DNA from: Actinacidiphila sp. DG2A-62
GTDB lineage: Bacteria > Actinomycetota > Actinomycetes > Streptomycetales > Streptomycetaceae
Direction of reading: 5' to 3'
Assembly (NCBI RefSeq): GCF_035825295.1
Contig: NZ_JAYMGI010000002.1
Location: forward strand, 4,097,001 to 4,161,000
Length of the DNA stretch: 64,000 nt
The position numbers were made by a program, and so were the translations under genes. Numbering within the stretch: position 1 is the stretch's first letter; each line of letters starts with the position of its first letter. Positions 9,059 through 16,104 of this stretch are shown one piece after another. The notes under the pieces were generated by a model. That model had not been told where the DNA came from and did not search any database. It worked only from the letters and a program-made list of their open reading frames with translations.

Positions 9059-9105
9059 TTGCATAAGTGGACAGGGTCTCCGTATTATCTGGACACCCTC
9101 TCCGT
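9059..9105 (+). promoter_or_regulatory. MFS promoter overlapped by two TGGACAnnnTCTCCGT repeats (TetR operators)
   Basis: TTGCAT (9059-9064) and TATTAT (9083-9088) are separated by 18 bp and make a good vegetative promoter directed at the MFS gene. TGGACAGGGTCTCCGT (9068-9083) lies in the spacer and TGGACACCCTCTCCGT (9090-9105) lies just downstream. The two start 22 bp apart, two helical turns. Each contains the dyad GGAnAnnnTnTCC. Binding by the adjacent TetR protein would occlude polymerase. Confidence 0.6.
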
Positions 9106-9144
9106 TTCATCGGTGACTCTATCGAACCCGTCCAAGGATCCACC

Positions 9145-10608
9145 ATGAGCACAGCGAACGCGCCCGGTCCGACGACCGGTCCGACGCCGACAGCCGACCC
9201 GCCGCCTCCGGTCCGCCGCTGGCTGGTGCTGGCGATCTGCTGCCTCAGCGTGGGCGTGACCGGCATCAACCTCACCATCGTCAACGTGGCGCTGCCGTCG
9301 ATCAGCACGGACCTGCACGCCTCGCTCAGCAGCCTGCAGTGGACGGTCTCGACATACTCGCTGGTCATAGCCTGTCTGCTGATGCTGTCCGGCTCGATGG
9401 CCGACCGCTTCGGCCGCAAGCGGATCTTCCAGCTCGGGCTGACGCTGTTCTCCGCCGGTTCCCTGCTGTGCGGCCTCGCGCCCGGCGTGGGGTGGCTGAT
9501 CGCCTTCGTCAGCGTGCAGGCGGTGGGCGGCTCGATGCTCAACCCGGTCGCGATGTCGATCATCGTCAGCGTGTTCCCTGACCGCGGCGAGAGGGCGCGG
9601 GCGATCGGCGTGTGGGGGTCGGTGATCGGGATCACCATGGCGGCCGGGCCGGTGCTCGGCGGCGTGCTGGTCAGCGGCGTCGACTGGCGGTCGGTGTTCT
9701 GGATCAGCGTCCCGATCGGGGTCCTCGCCTTCGGGCTCGCCCAGGCGTTCGTCCCCGAGTCCCGGGCCGCCCGGGCCCGCGCCTTCGACCCGTACGGCCA
9801 GGCGCTGATCGTCGTCCTGTTCGCCTCGGTCATCGCCGCGACGATCGAGGGTCCCCGCCACGGGTGGGCGAACCCCTGGATCGTCGGGCTCGTCGTGCTC
9901 GCCGTCGTGGCCCTCGCCGGAATCCTCGTGGTCGAGCCGCGACGCCCCGAACCGCTGGTCGACCTGCGGTACTTCCGCAGCCCGCCGTTCTCCGGCGCGA
10001 ACCTGATCTCGCTGATGATGACGGCCGGGCTGGGCGGGTTCCTGTTCCTCAACACCCTTTACCTGCAGGACGTCCGCGGTGACAGTCCGCTGCGCGCCGG
10101 CGTGATGATCATCCCGATGGCCCTGGGCCAGGCCGTCGCCGCCAACGTCTCCGGGCGGCTCGTCGCCGCCCGCCGCGAACGCCTGCCGCTCACGCTGGGC
10201 GGCGCGCTCCTGGCGGCCGGGGCCTTCCTCCTCGTCGGCCTGACCGCGCACACCGGCATCGTGCACCTGCTGGCCGCATACGCCGCCTTCGGCCTCGGCG
10301 CGGGCATGGTCGGCCCGCCGGTCAGCCGCACCGCCGTCTCGGGGATGCCGCTCGACCAGGTCGGCGTCGCCGGGGCGCTGGCCTCCAGCGCCCGCCAGTT
10401 CGGCAGCGCGATCGGCGTCGCGGTCACCGGCTCGATCGTGGCCGGCACCGGCACGGACTTCGTCCGATCGAGCCACCCGGCGTGGGCCGTCATCGGAGCC
10501 TGCGGGCTCGCCGTCCTCGCCCTGGGCACCGTCGCCACCAGCGGCTGGGCCAAGGCCGCCGCCGCCCGCAACGGACAGCGCCTGGCCGGCGAGCCGGCGG
10601 TCAGCTGA
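9145..10608 (+). CDS. DHA2-type MFS drug exporter (EmrB/QacA family)
   Basis: This is a 487-residue integral membrane antiporter, the usual length for 14-TM DHA2 exporters. It carries motif A between helices 2 and 3 (GSMADRFGRKRIFQ), the helix-1 INLTIVNVALPSI signature, the helix-4/5 region MLNPVAMSIIVSVFPDRGER, and an antiporter motif C (AAGPVLGGVLVSGVDWRSVF). The ATG at 9145 has AAGGA about 6-7 nt upstream. The frame stays open further upstream, but only through the promoter. It is expected to expel a hydrophobic or cationic compound by proton exchange. It is paired divergently with a TetR repressor. No biosynthetic genes lie nearby, so it looks like a stand-alone resistance unit. Confidence 0.88.
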   Translation: MSTANAPGPTTGPTPTADPPPPVRRWLVLAICCLSVGVTGINLTIVNVALPSISTDLHASLSSLQWTVSTYSLVIACLLMLSGSMADRFGRKRIFQLGLTLFSAGSLLCGLAPGVGWLIAFVSVQAVGGSMLNPVAMSIIVSVFPDRGERARAIGVWGSVIGITMAAGPVLGGVLVSGVDWRSVFWISVPIGVLAFGLAQAFVPESRAARARAFDPYGQALIVVLFASVIAATIEGPRHGWANPWIVGLVVLAVVALAGILVVEPRRPEPLVDLRYFRSPPFSGANLISLMMTAGLGGFLFLNTLYLQDVRGDSPLRAGVMIIPMALGQAVAANVSGRLVAARRERLPLTLGGALLAAGAFLLVGLTAHTGIVHLLAAYAAFGLGAGMVGPPVSRTAVSGMPLDQVGVAGALASSARQFGSAIGVAVTGSIVAGTGTDFVRSSHPAWAVIGACGLAVLALGTVATSGWAKAAAARNGQRLAGEPAVS

Positions 10609-11028
10609 AGCGCGAACTCGCCACCGGGACCATGCCCCGTACCCGGTCGCGGGGACCGTCGAGCCAGGTACCGGCCACGGCGGCGGCGAAGGACGCGAAC
10701 GCGGCGTCCGGATCGGGCGGAGTGGCGCCCTCCCCCTCGTCGGCCTCGGGGCTCGCGGCCACGATCTCCGCGGCCGGCTCCGCCTCCGGCCGCGTGTCCG
10801 CCGGCAGCCGCTCCACGCCCGACCCGTCCGGGGCGAGGGAGACGCTCGCGGGCCGCTGCCCGCTCGGCTCCAGGGCCAGGCGCAGCCGTTCGATCCCGCG
10901 ACGCGCGCGGCGCCGCGGGACGGGGTCGGCCCGGCTCCGGGGTGGGGGCCGGGCCGACGGGTGGGGAGAGGGGTCGGGTCAGGTCAGGTCTGAGGGGGCC
11001 GGGCCGGGTCAGGTCGAAAGGGGTCGGG
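10609..11028. other. Gap between MFS and chitinase genes: weak ORF, hairpin and GGGTC repeats
   Basis: A 71-codon minus-strand ORF (10601-10816, starting MERLPADTRPEAEPAAE) overlaps the MFS stop by 8 bp and has coding-like third positions. It has no ribosome site or recognisable domain and stays open upstream without a start. It may be a remnant or noise, so I do not call it a gene. The dyad GTCGGCCCGG / CCGGGCCGAC (10925-10958) could terminate the chitinase transcript. Bases 10970-11030 hold repeated GGGTCGGGTCAGG-like units. Confidence 0.4.
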
Positions 11029-12291
11029 TCAGCAGGGGCCGAGGTCCTGCCAGACGCCCCACTCGCCGGTGGTGCCGGGCTCCTCGCCCTGCGTCCACCA
11101 CTTGGCCTTCCAGTTGTGGCCCTTCCACGAGACCGTGTTGCCGCCGGTGTAGACCTGCGAGGCGCTCCACGCGGCGGTGGTGCAGGTGGTGCCTCCGGTG
11201 GTGCCGCCCGTCGTGGTGCCGCCCGTGGTCGTACCGCCCGTGGTGGTTCCGGCGGTCGTGCCGCCCGTGGTGCTGCCGCCGGTGCTGGTACCGCCCGTGG
11301 TCGTGCCGCCGGAGCCGCCCGTGTACTGCAGGAACGCGTCGGTGAACGCCAGCTGGCTCTGGCTGATCTGGCTGCACGTGGACAGCGAGTTGGCGTTACC
11401 GCCGCACGCCTGGTCGCGGGTCACGGCCCAGAACGCGAGGCGTCCGACGCCGTTCTGCGCGGCGAAGTTCACCACGGTCTGGGCGTCCGCGAGGGTGAAC
11501 GTGGAGCCGTCGTCGTTCTTGCCGATCATCGGGGTGATGCCGAGGTTGGCATAGCCGTAGCTCGAGTCGACCGACTGCATCTGCGCCAGCGTGGCCCGCG
11601 CCGCGGCGACCGAGCCCTGGCCCATCTCGGTGCCGGTGCCGGAGTAGTAGTCCATGGTCATGATGTTGACCACGTCGATCTTGACGCCGACGTTCTTGGC
11701 GGCCTTGACGATGTTCACGCCGTCGTTGGTCAGCCCGCTGGCCAGCACCGGCAGCGTCACGGAGAACTTCAGGTCGGGGTTGGACGCCTTGAGGTCCTTC
11801 ATCGCCTGCATCTGGCGCGTCGCCGCGGCCGTGTCCGCGACCGCCGCGCCCTCGATGTCGAAGTCCAGCTGGGTGACGCCGTAGTCGTTGATGAGGGCCT
11901 GGTAGCCGGCGTCGATCGCACTCTGCGTCGAGCAGGTCCAGGCGAGGGGCAGGCCGCTCGCGCCGCCGGAGGAGATGATCAGGGAGGCGCCCTCGGACTT
12001 GGCCTTGGCGATCAGTGGGTCGGTGAACGAGTCGTTGCCGATGGGGAGGGTGTCGCCCCAGATCTGGTTGCAGCCGGAGCCGAGCACGAAGGCCGCGGTG
12101 TACGCCTTGAGGCCGTGCCCGGTGATGGCCGTGTCGAGCAGGCCCTCCTGGCTGTTCGACATGTCGACGTAGGGCGCGACGGAGTAGGCGCTGGTCGCCG
12201 CGGCGTTGCCGTCGGGGGCCAGGGCGAGGACCGCGCCGGCGGTCGCGAGCGTGAGCGCGGAGGCGGAAGCCGCCCATTTCGCAAAGCGCAT
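11029..12291 (-). CDS. Secreted GH18 chitinase with CBM5/12-type chitin-binding module
   Basis: The protein has 420 residues. A signal peptide spans about 1-31 (MRFAKWAASASALTLATAGA). The catalytic GH18 barrel spans 35-323 with the active-site motif QLDFDIEG, where Glu147 is the expected acid and Asp143/Asp145 the supporting residues. NIMTMDYYSG and LAFWAVTRDQ fit bacterial ChiA/D-type barrels. Residues 325-369 are a Gly/Thr linker of repeated GGTTT units. Residues 372-420 (AAWSASQVYTGGNTVSWKGH ... WKAKWWTQGEEPG) are a typical CBM5/12 with its aromatic binding residues. It cleaves chitin outside the cell. A palindrome with DasR-operator spacing lies 52-67 nt upstream of the ATG. Confidence 0.92.
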   Translation of the reverse strand: MRFAKWAASASALTLATAGAVLALAPDGNAAATSAYSVAPYVDMSNSQEGLLDTAITGHGLKAYTAAFVLGSGCNQIWGDTLPIGNDSFTDPLIAKAKSEGASLIISSGGASGLPLAWTCSTQSAIDAGYQALINDYGVTQLDFDIEGAAVADTAAATRQMQAMKDLKASNPDLKFSVTLPVLASGLTNDGVNIVKAAKNVGVKIDVVNIMTMDYYSGTGTEMGQGSVAAARATLAQMQSVDSSYGYANLGITPMIGKNDDGSTFTLADAQTVVNFAAQNGVGRLAFWAVTRDQACGGNANSLSTCSQISQSQLAFTDAFLQYTGGSGGTTTGGTSTGGSTTGGTTAGTTTGGTTTGGTTTGGTTGGTTCTTAAWSASQVYTGGNTVSWKGHNWKAKWWTQGEEPGTTGEWGVWQDLGPC

Positions 12292-12342
12292 GGATGCCCC
12301 TCAAGCGTGAAGTGGTGGGGGGAGCGTGCATCTCGGGCCTGA

Positions 12343-12358
12343 TTTGGTACGTACCAAA
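12343..12358. promoter_or_regulatory. 16-bp palindrome upstream of chitinase, DasR dre-like
   Basis: TTTGGTACGTACCAAA is a perfect 16-bp palindrome. Its TGGT-N4-ACCA layout is that of the DasR element (consensus ACTGGTCTAGACCATT), although the centre is ACGT instead of CTAG. DasR represses chitinase genes in Streptomyces and is released by glucosamine-6-phosphate. Binding by another GntR- or LacI-type regulator is possible. Confidence 0.5.
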
Positions 12359-12501
12359 CCGCGCTCACGCTGCCGCGTCAAGAGGACTAGACCAACTTTT
12401 CGCCCAGCGGCGCCGCGTCCGGTGCGGCGGACCCGGTCCCGGCGCCGCGGCGTCGGCACGTCCTACGCGGCGCACCGGACGTGGCGCACCGGACATGGCG
12501 C

Positions 12502-12525
12502 CCGGGACCGGCGCCCCGGTCCCGG
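12502..12525 (-). terminator. Hairpin after snapalysin-like gene
   Basis: CCGGGACCGG (12502-12511) and CCGGTCCCGG (12516-12525) pair perfectly around a 4-nt loop, 10 nt beyond the protease stop codon on the minus strand. Repeated GGCGCACCGGACnTG units lie further on toward the chitinase promoter. Confidence 0.55.
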
Positions 12526-12535
12526 CGCCGCGAAC

Positions 12536-13183
12536 TCAGCCCACCCGCACCGGCGTCGCCGCCTGCGCCGACCACACGTCCACGACGGTCCGCTGCCGCG
12601 CCGGGCGGAGCGCCGCGGCCGACGGCGCCGAGGCGTAGTAGCTGTCGACCTGAGCGGCCTCGGCCGCGTCGGGCGTGGCGTTGGTGCACGACGTGCCGGG
12701 CCCGTGGCCGGACATGAGCTCCGAGCAGGGGCCGCTGTAGTCGTCGAGCAGCCCGAAGATGTGCCCGGTCTCGTGCGCGGCGATACGGGTCATGTCGTAG
12801 CCCTCGGTCACCGCCTCCTGGCCGAGGTCCACCTCGCCCCGGCCGCTGCCGGGGTAGAACGGGCCCAGCGTCGTCTGCGGCCAACCGCTCGTCGCCACGT
12901 AGACGAAGTTCGCCGAGCGGGACGAACTCGCGGGCGCCAGGCGGACGTTGTGCAGCGCGGCGTTCCAGTTCTGGACGCCCTGCGCGATGGCGGACGCCCA
13001 CTTGCCGGCCCGGCTGGCGTCATAGGTCAAGGTGATCACCGCGGCCGGCTTCACGGTTGCCGGCTTCACCGCCGCCGGCTTCGAAGCCGCCGGCTTCGAG
13101 GCGGCCTGCGCCGAGGCCACGCCTGCGCTCGCGCCCAACAGGGTCGGTATCAGCGCCGCCACCGCGATCATTCGCTTCTTCAT
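12536..13183 (-). CDS. Snapalysin-type secreted small neutral zinc metalloprotease (M7)
   Basis: The preprotein has 215 residues. The ATG at 13183 is preceded by AGGAG with a short spacer; the frame is open further upstream but without support. A signal peptide (MKKRMIAVAALIPTLLGASA, cleavage near ASAQA) is followed by a Lys-Pro-Ala repeat linker. The catalytic domain has the metzincin-like zinc motif HETGHIFGLLDD (His137, Glu138, His141, Asp147) and the snapalysin hallmark DDYSGPCSELMSGHGPGTSC with a disulfide pair. Such enzymes degrade milk and other proteins outside the cell. The divergent LysR activator that often accompanies snpA is absent here. The gene lies between two other secreted hydrolases. 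Confidence 0.9.
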   Translation of the reverse strand: MKKRMIAVAALIPTLLGASAGVASAQAASKPAASKPAAVKPATVKPAAVITLTYDASRAGKWASAIAQGVQNWNAALHNVRLAPASSSRSANFVYVATSGWPQTTLGPFYPGSGRGEVDLGQEAVTEGYDMTRIAAHETGHIFGLLDDYSGPCSELMSGHGPGTSCTNATPDAAEAAQVDSYYASAPSAAALRPARQRTVVDVWSAQAATPVRVG

Positions 13184-13288
13184 GGGACTCCTGCGCCTCC
13201 TTGGCATCAGCCACACCAGAAGTCACCAGAGCACCACGGTGGTCGCGGTCTCCACAAGTGTTCCGTCCATGACAATTCCGGACAGCGA

Positions 13289-13344
13289 AGCCCCGGCCGC
13301 GCCCACGACCGGGGCTCCCCCGCGGCGGCCGAACCGGCCGCCGC
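13289..13344 (-). terminator. Two tandem hairpins downstream of GH64 gene
   Basis: GCGGCGGCCG (13322-13331) pairs with CGGCCGCCGC (13335-13344) around a 3-nt loop, only 6 nt past the GH64 stop. A second dyad, AGCCCCGG (13289-13296) with CCGGGGCT (13309-13316), follows. Together they should stop the minus-strand transcript before the protease gene. Confidence 0.65.
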
Positions 13345-13350
13345 CGGCGC

Positions 13351-15033
13351 CTACTTCGTGAAGGTGAACCAGTTGATGTTCACGAAGTCCGCCGAACTCC
13401 CCGACGCGAACACCAGATAGACGTCGTGGACGCCGGTCACCGACGAGGTGACGTTGGCCGGCACGGTCTGCCAGTTCTGCCAGCCGCCGTTGTTGCCGAA
13501 GTCGATCTCCGCGATCTTCGTGCCCGTCGTGCTGCCGATGCGCACCTGTATCGCGCCGCTGACACCGCTCGCCGCGCCGGACGCCAGGCGTGCGACGAAC
13601 TGCGCCGGCGAGGACGAACCGAAGTCCAGGGAGGCGTACTTGAGCCAGTCGCCGTTCGCGATGTAGCCGACGTCCTGGCCGCCGCCGGAGTCGCTGCAGC
13701 TCTCGGTCTGGGTGCCGCTCTGCGCGCTGTACGACTCGGCCTGGATGGTGCCGTACGCGCCGGTGCCGCCACCGCCGGGCGGCGTGGTGGTGCCCGAACC
13801 CGCGCCCGGGCCGAGCGAGATGGTCCAGGAGGTCGGCGCGCCGTCCTGGATGTGGCCGTCGACCGGGGCCGCGCCGGTGGGGCCGACGTCGTCGTACGGG
13901 AAGGCGTAGCCCACGGTGGCGTACTTGTGCACCAGGCGCGCGTAGTGGTTGGTCACCGCGTCGGTGTAGTAGCCCGAGGGCGAGACCCCGTCCGGCTGGT
14001 TGCCGCCGCCGCTGACCAGCAGGGAGCTGCGGTTGAGCGCCGCGGCCAGGCGGGCCGCGACCGCGCCGCGCGCGTCGCCGCCGGAGTTGTAGAGCGGACC
14101 GCTGGCGCAGCCGAAGATGTCGACGGCGCTGGGCTTGGTGAACGGCACGCCGTTGGTGTTCAGGCCCGAGAAGACCAGGGTGTCGCCGGAGACGGTGCCG
14201 GAGTACGAGCCGATGCTGCCCTGGCCGTTGATGGTCAGCGTGTGGGACTGGTAGTAACTCCACACCCTGTCCACGTAGTTGGACCAGTAGCCGCCGAAGT
14301 CGACGGGCGAGTGGGACGGCGCCAGGATGCGCAGCGCGGCGCCCGAGGAGTCGGTGGCCACCAGCCGGTCCCACGGTGCGCCGTCGGCGGCGTGCTGGGC
14401 CTGGAGCCCGGAGGCGATGGAGGCGAGCGCGCCCGAGGGCAGCGGGTCGACGGACTGCGAACCGCCGCTGCCCGTCGTCGCCATGGAGATCGGCAGGGCG
14501 ACCATGTCGACGTAGGAGATGTTCGCGTACAGGTTGGCGGCGTTGTACGTGAACTCGCAGAAGGTCCAGTTGGTCAGCCAGTTGGGGTCGCTGCTGGTGA
14601 ACCCGGGCTGGACCAGGCCGGGCACGCCGCCGTTGCCGCCGGGCGGGTTGACGAAGAACTGGATCTTCTTGCCGACGGAGAACCACACGCGGCCGCCGAT
14701 CACGTAGTCCTGCAGCGTGAACGTGGTGGCCGCGGAGCCCGAGGCGCCCAGCTGGATGGAGTAGTCGGGGATCGGCGTCAGCACCGACGAGGGGCTGGGC
14801 AGGCGCTGGAAGCGCCCGCTGGAGTTGACGAATCCGGGCCAGCCGCTGCTGTCGGAGCCGCTGATGTACGCGTAGACCGTGCCGTTGCCCGAGTTGTTCT
14901 TCAACGAGATGGGCAGCGACGCGCCAGCCGCCGACGCGCGGGGCGACAGGCTGTCCGACCACAGCGGCGAACTCGCCGCGGCGGCCACGGCGCCGGCGCC
15001 GAGCGCCGTGACGAAGGTACGTCTGGAGACCAT
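13351..15033 (-). CDS. Secreted GH64 beta-1,3-glucanase with C-terminal CBM6-like module
   Basis: The protein has 560 residues. It starts MVSRRTFVTALGAGAVAAAA, a twin-arginine signal. Residues about 40-405 match GH64 laminaripentaose-producing glucanases: LPISLKNNSGNGTVYAYISG, the DWFEF-like block FCEFTYNAANLYANISYVDM, and the late GYAFPYDDVGP motif. After a Gly/Thr linker, residues about 425-560 (YGTIQAESYSAQSGTQTESC ... GDWLKY ... WFTF) form a CBM6-type beta-sandwich. The enzyme would cut beta-1,3-glucan of fungal walls, complementing the chitinase and protease next door. The start has a BLAST-independent fit: the Tat motif begins at residue 3. A DasR-like element lies about 180-195 nt upstream. 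Confidence 0.9.
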   Translation of the reverse strand: MVSRRTFVTALGAGAVAAAASSPLWSDSLSPRASAAGASLPISLKNNSGNGTVYAYISGSDSSGWPGFVNSSGRFQRLPSPSSVLTPIPDYSIQLGASGSAATTFTLQDYVIGGRVWFSVGKKIQFFVNPPGGNGGVPGLVQPGFTSSDPNWLTNWTFCEFTYNAANLYANISYVDMVALPISMATTGSGGSQSVDPLPSGALASIASGLQAQHAADGAPWDRLVATDSSGAALRILAPSHSPVDFGGYWSNYVDRVWSYYQSHTLTINGQGSIGSYSGTVSGDTLVFSGLNTNGVPFTKPSAVDIFGCASGPLYNSGGDARGAVAARLAAALNRSSLLVSGGGNQPDGVSPSGYYTDAVTNHYARLVHKYATVGYAFPYDDVGPTGAAPVDGHIQDGAPTSWTISLGPGAGSGTTTPPGGGGTGAYGTIQAESYSAQSGTQTESCSDSGGGQDVGYIANGDWLKYASLDFGSSSPAQFVARLASGAASGVSGAIQVRIGSTTGTKIAEIDFGNNGGWQNWQTVPANVTSSVTGVHDVYLVFASGSSADFVNINWFTFTK

Positions 15034-15200
15034 GTGCTCCTCCTCGAAAGACGGCAGTCGGACCGGCGCCGGCGGCGGTGTGGCCGGGGCGCGGCCCGTT
15101 GGGGGGCTGCCTTCCGACGCCCGCGCACACCCGCGGGTCTGCGCGGATGCGGGGGGCGTCGGGTGCGGAACGATGGGGGGAATGCTCGGGGCGCGGGGAT

Positions 15201-15229
15201 ACCAAGGCGGGACCTTGGTATAGACATTT
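15201..15229 (-). promoter_or_regulatory. GH64 upstream dyad and dre-like element
   Basis: CTTGGTATAGACATTT (15214-15229) closely matches the DasR element core GGTnTAGAC. It overlaps an inverted repeat ACCAAGG-N5-CCTTGGT (15201-15219). On the minus strand TATACC falls inside this element, with TTCAAT about 18 bp upstream, which would make an operator-occluded promoter for the glucanase. This parallels the palindrome in front of the chitinase. Confidence 0.5.
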
Positions 15230-15368
15230 GTTCGCTCATGATTGAACTCGTGCGGTACCAGGACGTCAAGGTGTGGCGAGAGCGCTCTCTTCGAACCCGT
15301 CCGCAGGTGGCGTACGGCCCGCCGGGGAGGCGGAGCCGCTGCCTGAGCCCCGCCCCGCTCGCCCCCCC

Positions 15369-15399
15369 GGGGACCCGGGGCCCGCTGCCCCGGGTCCCC
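15369..15399 (-). terminator. Strong hairpin downstream of DinB-like gene
   Basis: GGGGACCCGGGG (15369-15380) and CCCCGGGTCCCC (15388-15399) form a perfect 12-bp stem with a 7-nt loop, about 30 nt past the stop codon at 15430. Confidence 0.65.
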
Positions 15400-15429
15400 C
15401 TGCCCCGGGCCCCGACAACCGTTCGGTGG

Positions 15430-15984
15430 TCAGCCCATGGACTTCGCGCCGTCCAGGGATTCGCGGATGATGTCGGCGTGGCCGGCGTGCTGCGCGGTCT
15501 CCGCGATGATGTGCATCGCGACCCGGCGGACCGACCAGTGGGCGCCCGGCTCGAACCAAGGGGCCTTCGGCAGCGGGTGCGTGGCGCCCAGGTCCGGCAC
15601 GGTGGCCACCAACTCGTCGGTGTGACGGGCCTGTTCGGCATAGGCGTCCAGCACACCGGCGAGCGTCTCGCCGGGCAGCATCCGGAACTCGTCGGCGCGG
15701 CGCCGGAAGTCCTCCTCCGTCATCGCGCTCGCGTCGCCCATCGCCGACGGCCCCTCCACGATGAACCGCGCCCAGCCGTTCTCGACCGACGTGACGTGCT
15801 TGATCAGGCCGCCCAGGCACAGCTCGCTCGCGGTGGTGCGCAGCGCGGCCTGCTCGTCGGTGAGGTCGCGGGTGGTGAAGCGCAGGAAGTGGCGGTGCTT
15901 GGCGAGCATCGCCAGCAGGTCGGCGCGCTCGCCGTCGACCGGGGTGGAGGGGTTCGCGCTGCGGTCGATCGTCTCGTTGCTCAT
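15430..15984 (-). CDS. DinB-like (DUF664/mycothiol-dependent) four-helix protein
   Basis: The protein has 184 residues, with the ATG at 15984 and GGAAGG about 8 nt upstream. The sequence has the DinB_2/DUF664 pattern: LLAMLAKHRHFLRFTTRDLT, then LGGLIKHVTSVENGW with the first metal-ligand His, and SVRRVAMHIIAETAQHAGHA with the closing His pair. Such four-helix proteins bind a divalent metal and some are thiol (mycothiol or bacillithiol) transferases; the substrate here is unknown. It is divergent from a WYL regulator starting at 16105, and the 120 bp between them contain a GGTCA-N5-GGTCA direct repeat. The WYL protein is therefore a plausible controller. Confidence 0.8.
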   Translation of the reverse strand: MSNETIDRSANPSTPVDGERADLLAMLAKHRHFLRFTTRDLTDEQAALRTTASELCLGGLIKHVTSVENGWARFIVEGPSAMGDASAMTEEDFRRRADEFRMLPGETLAGVLDAYAEQARHTDELVATVPDLGATHPLPKAPWFEPGAHWSVRRVAMHIIAETAQHAGHADIIRESLDGAKSMG

Positions 15985-16104
15985 GGTCGCGCCTTCCGTC
16001 GTCACTGGTCCTACCGGGGTGGTTTCCGCGGGCTTCCTGCCGCACTCCCTACGCTAGGGGTCATTGCGGTCACTTCCTGGCCTGAATCGGCGGAGGGTCG
16101 AGGC

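Larger units (their letters stand above)
15034..15429. other. Gap upstream of GH64: leader, dyad, dre-like site and DinB terminator
   Basis: No gene is supported here. From right to left it holds the terminator of the DinB-like gene (15369-15399), a low-complexity stretch near 15250-15360, the candidate GH64 promoter and operators (15201-15229), and about 165 nt of GH64 leader rich in G and C without a recognised riboswitch. Confidence 0.5.

Noticed and set aside
10601..10816. 71-codon minus-strand ORF after the MFS gene
   Set aside because: It has no ribosome site, overlaps the MFS end, is open upstream without a start, and has no domain. It may be a remnant.
9145..15033. Secondary-metabolite cluster around the MFS exporter
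   Set aside because: No synthase, NRPS, terpene or RiPP genes are present. The neighbours are secreted hydrolases.
13426..16104. N-terminal extension of the WYL regulator frame and antisense ORFs over GH64
   Set aside because: It is antisense to GH64 and DinB genes. The family start and ribosome site are at 16105.
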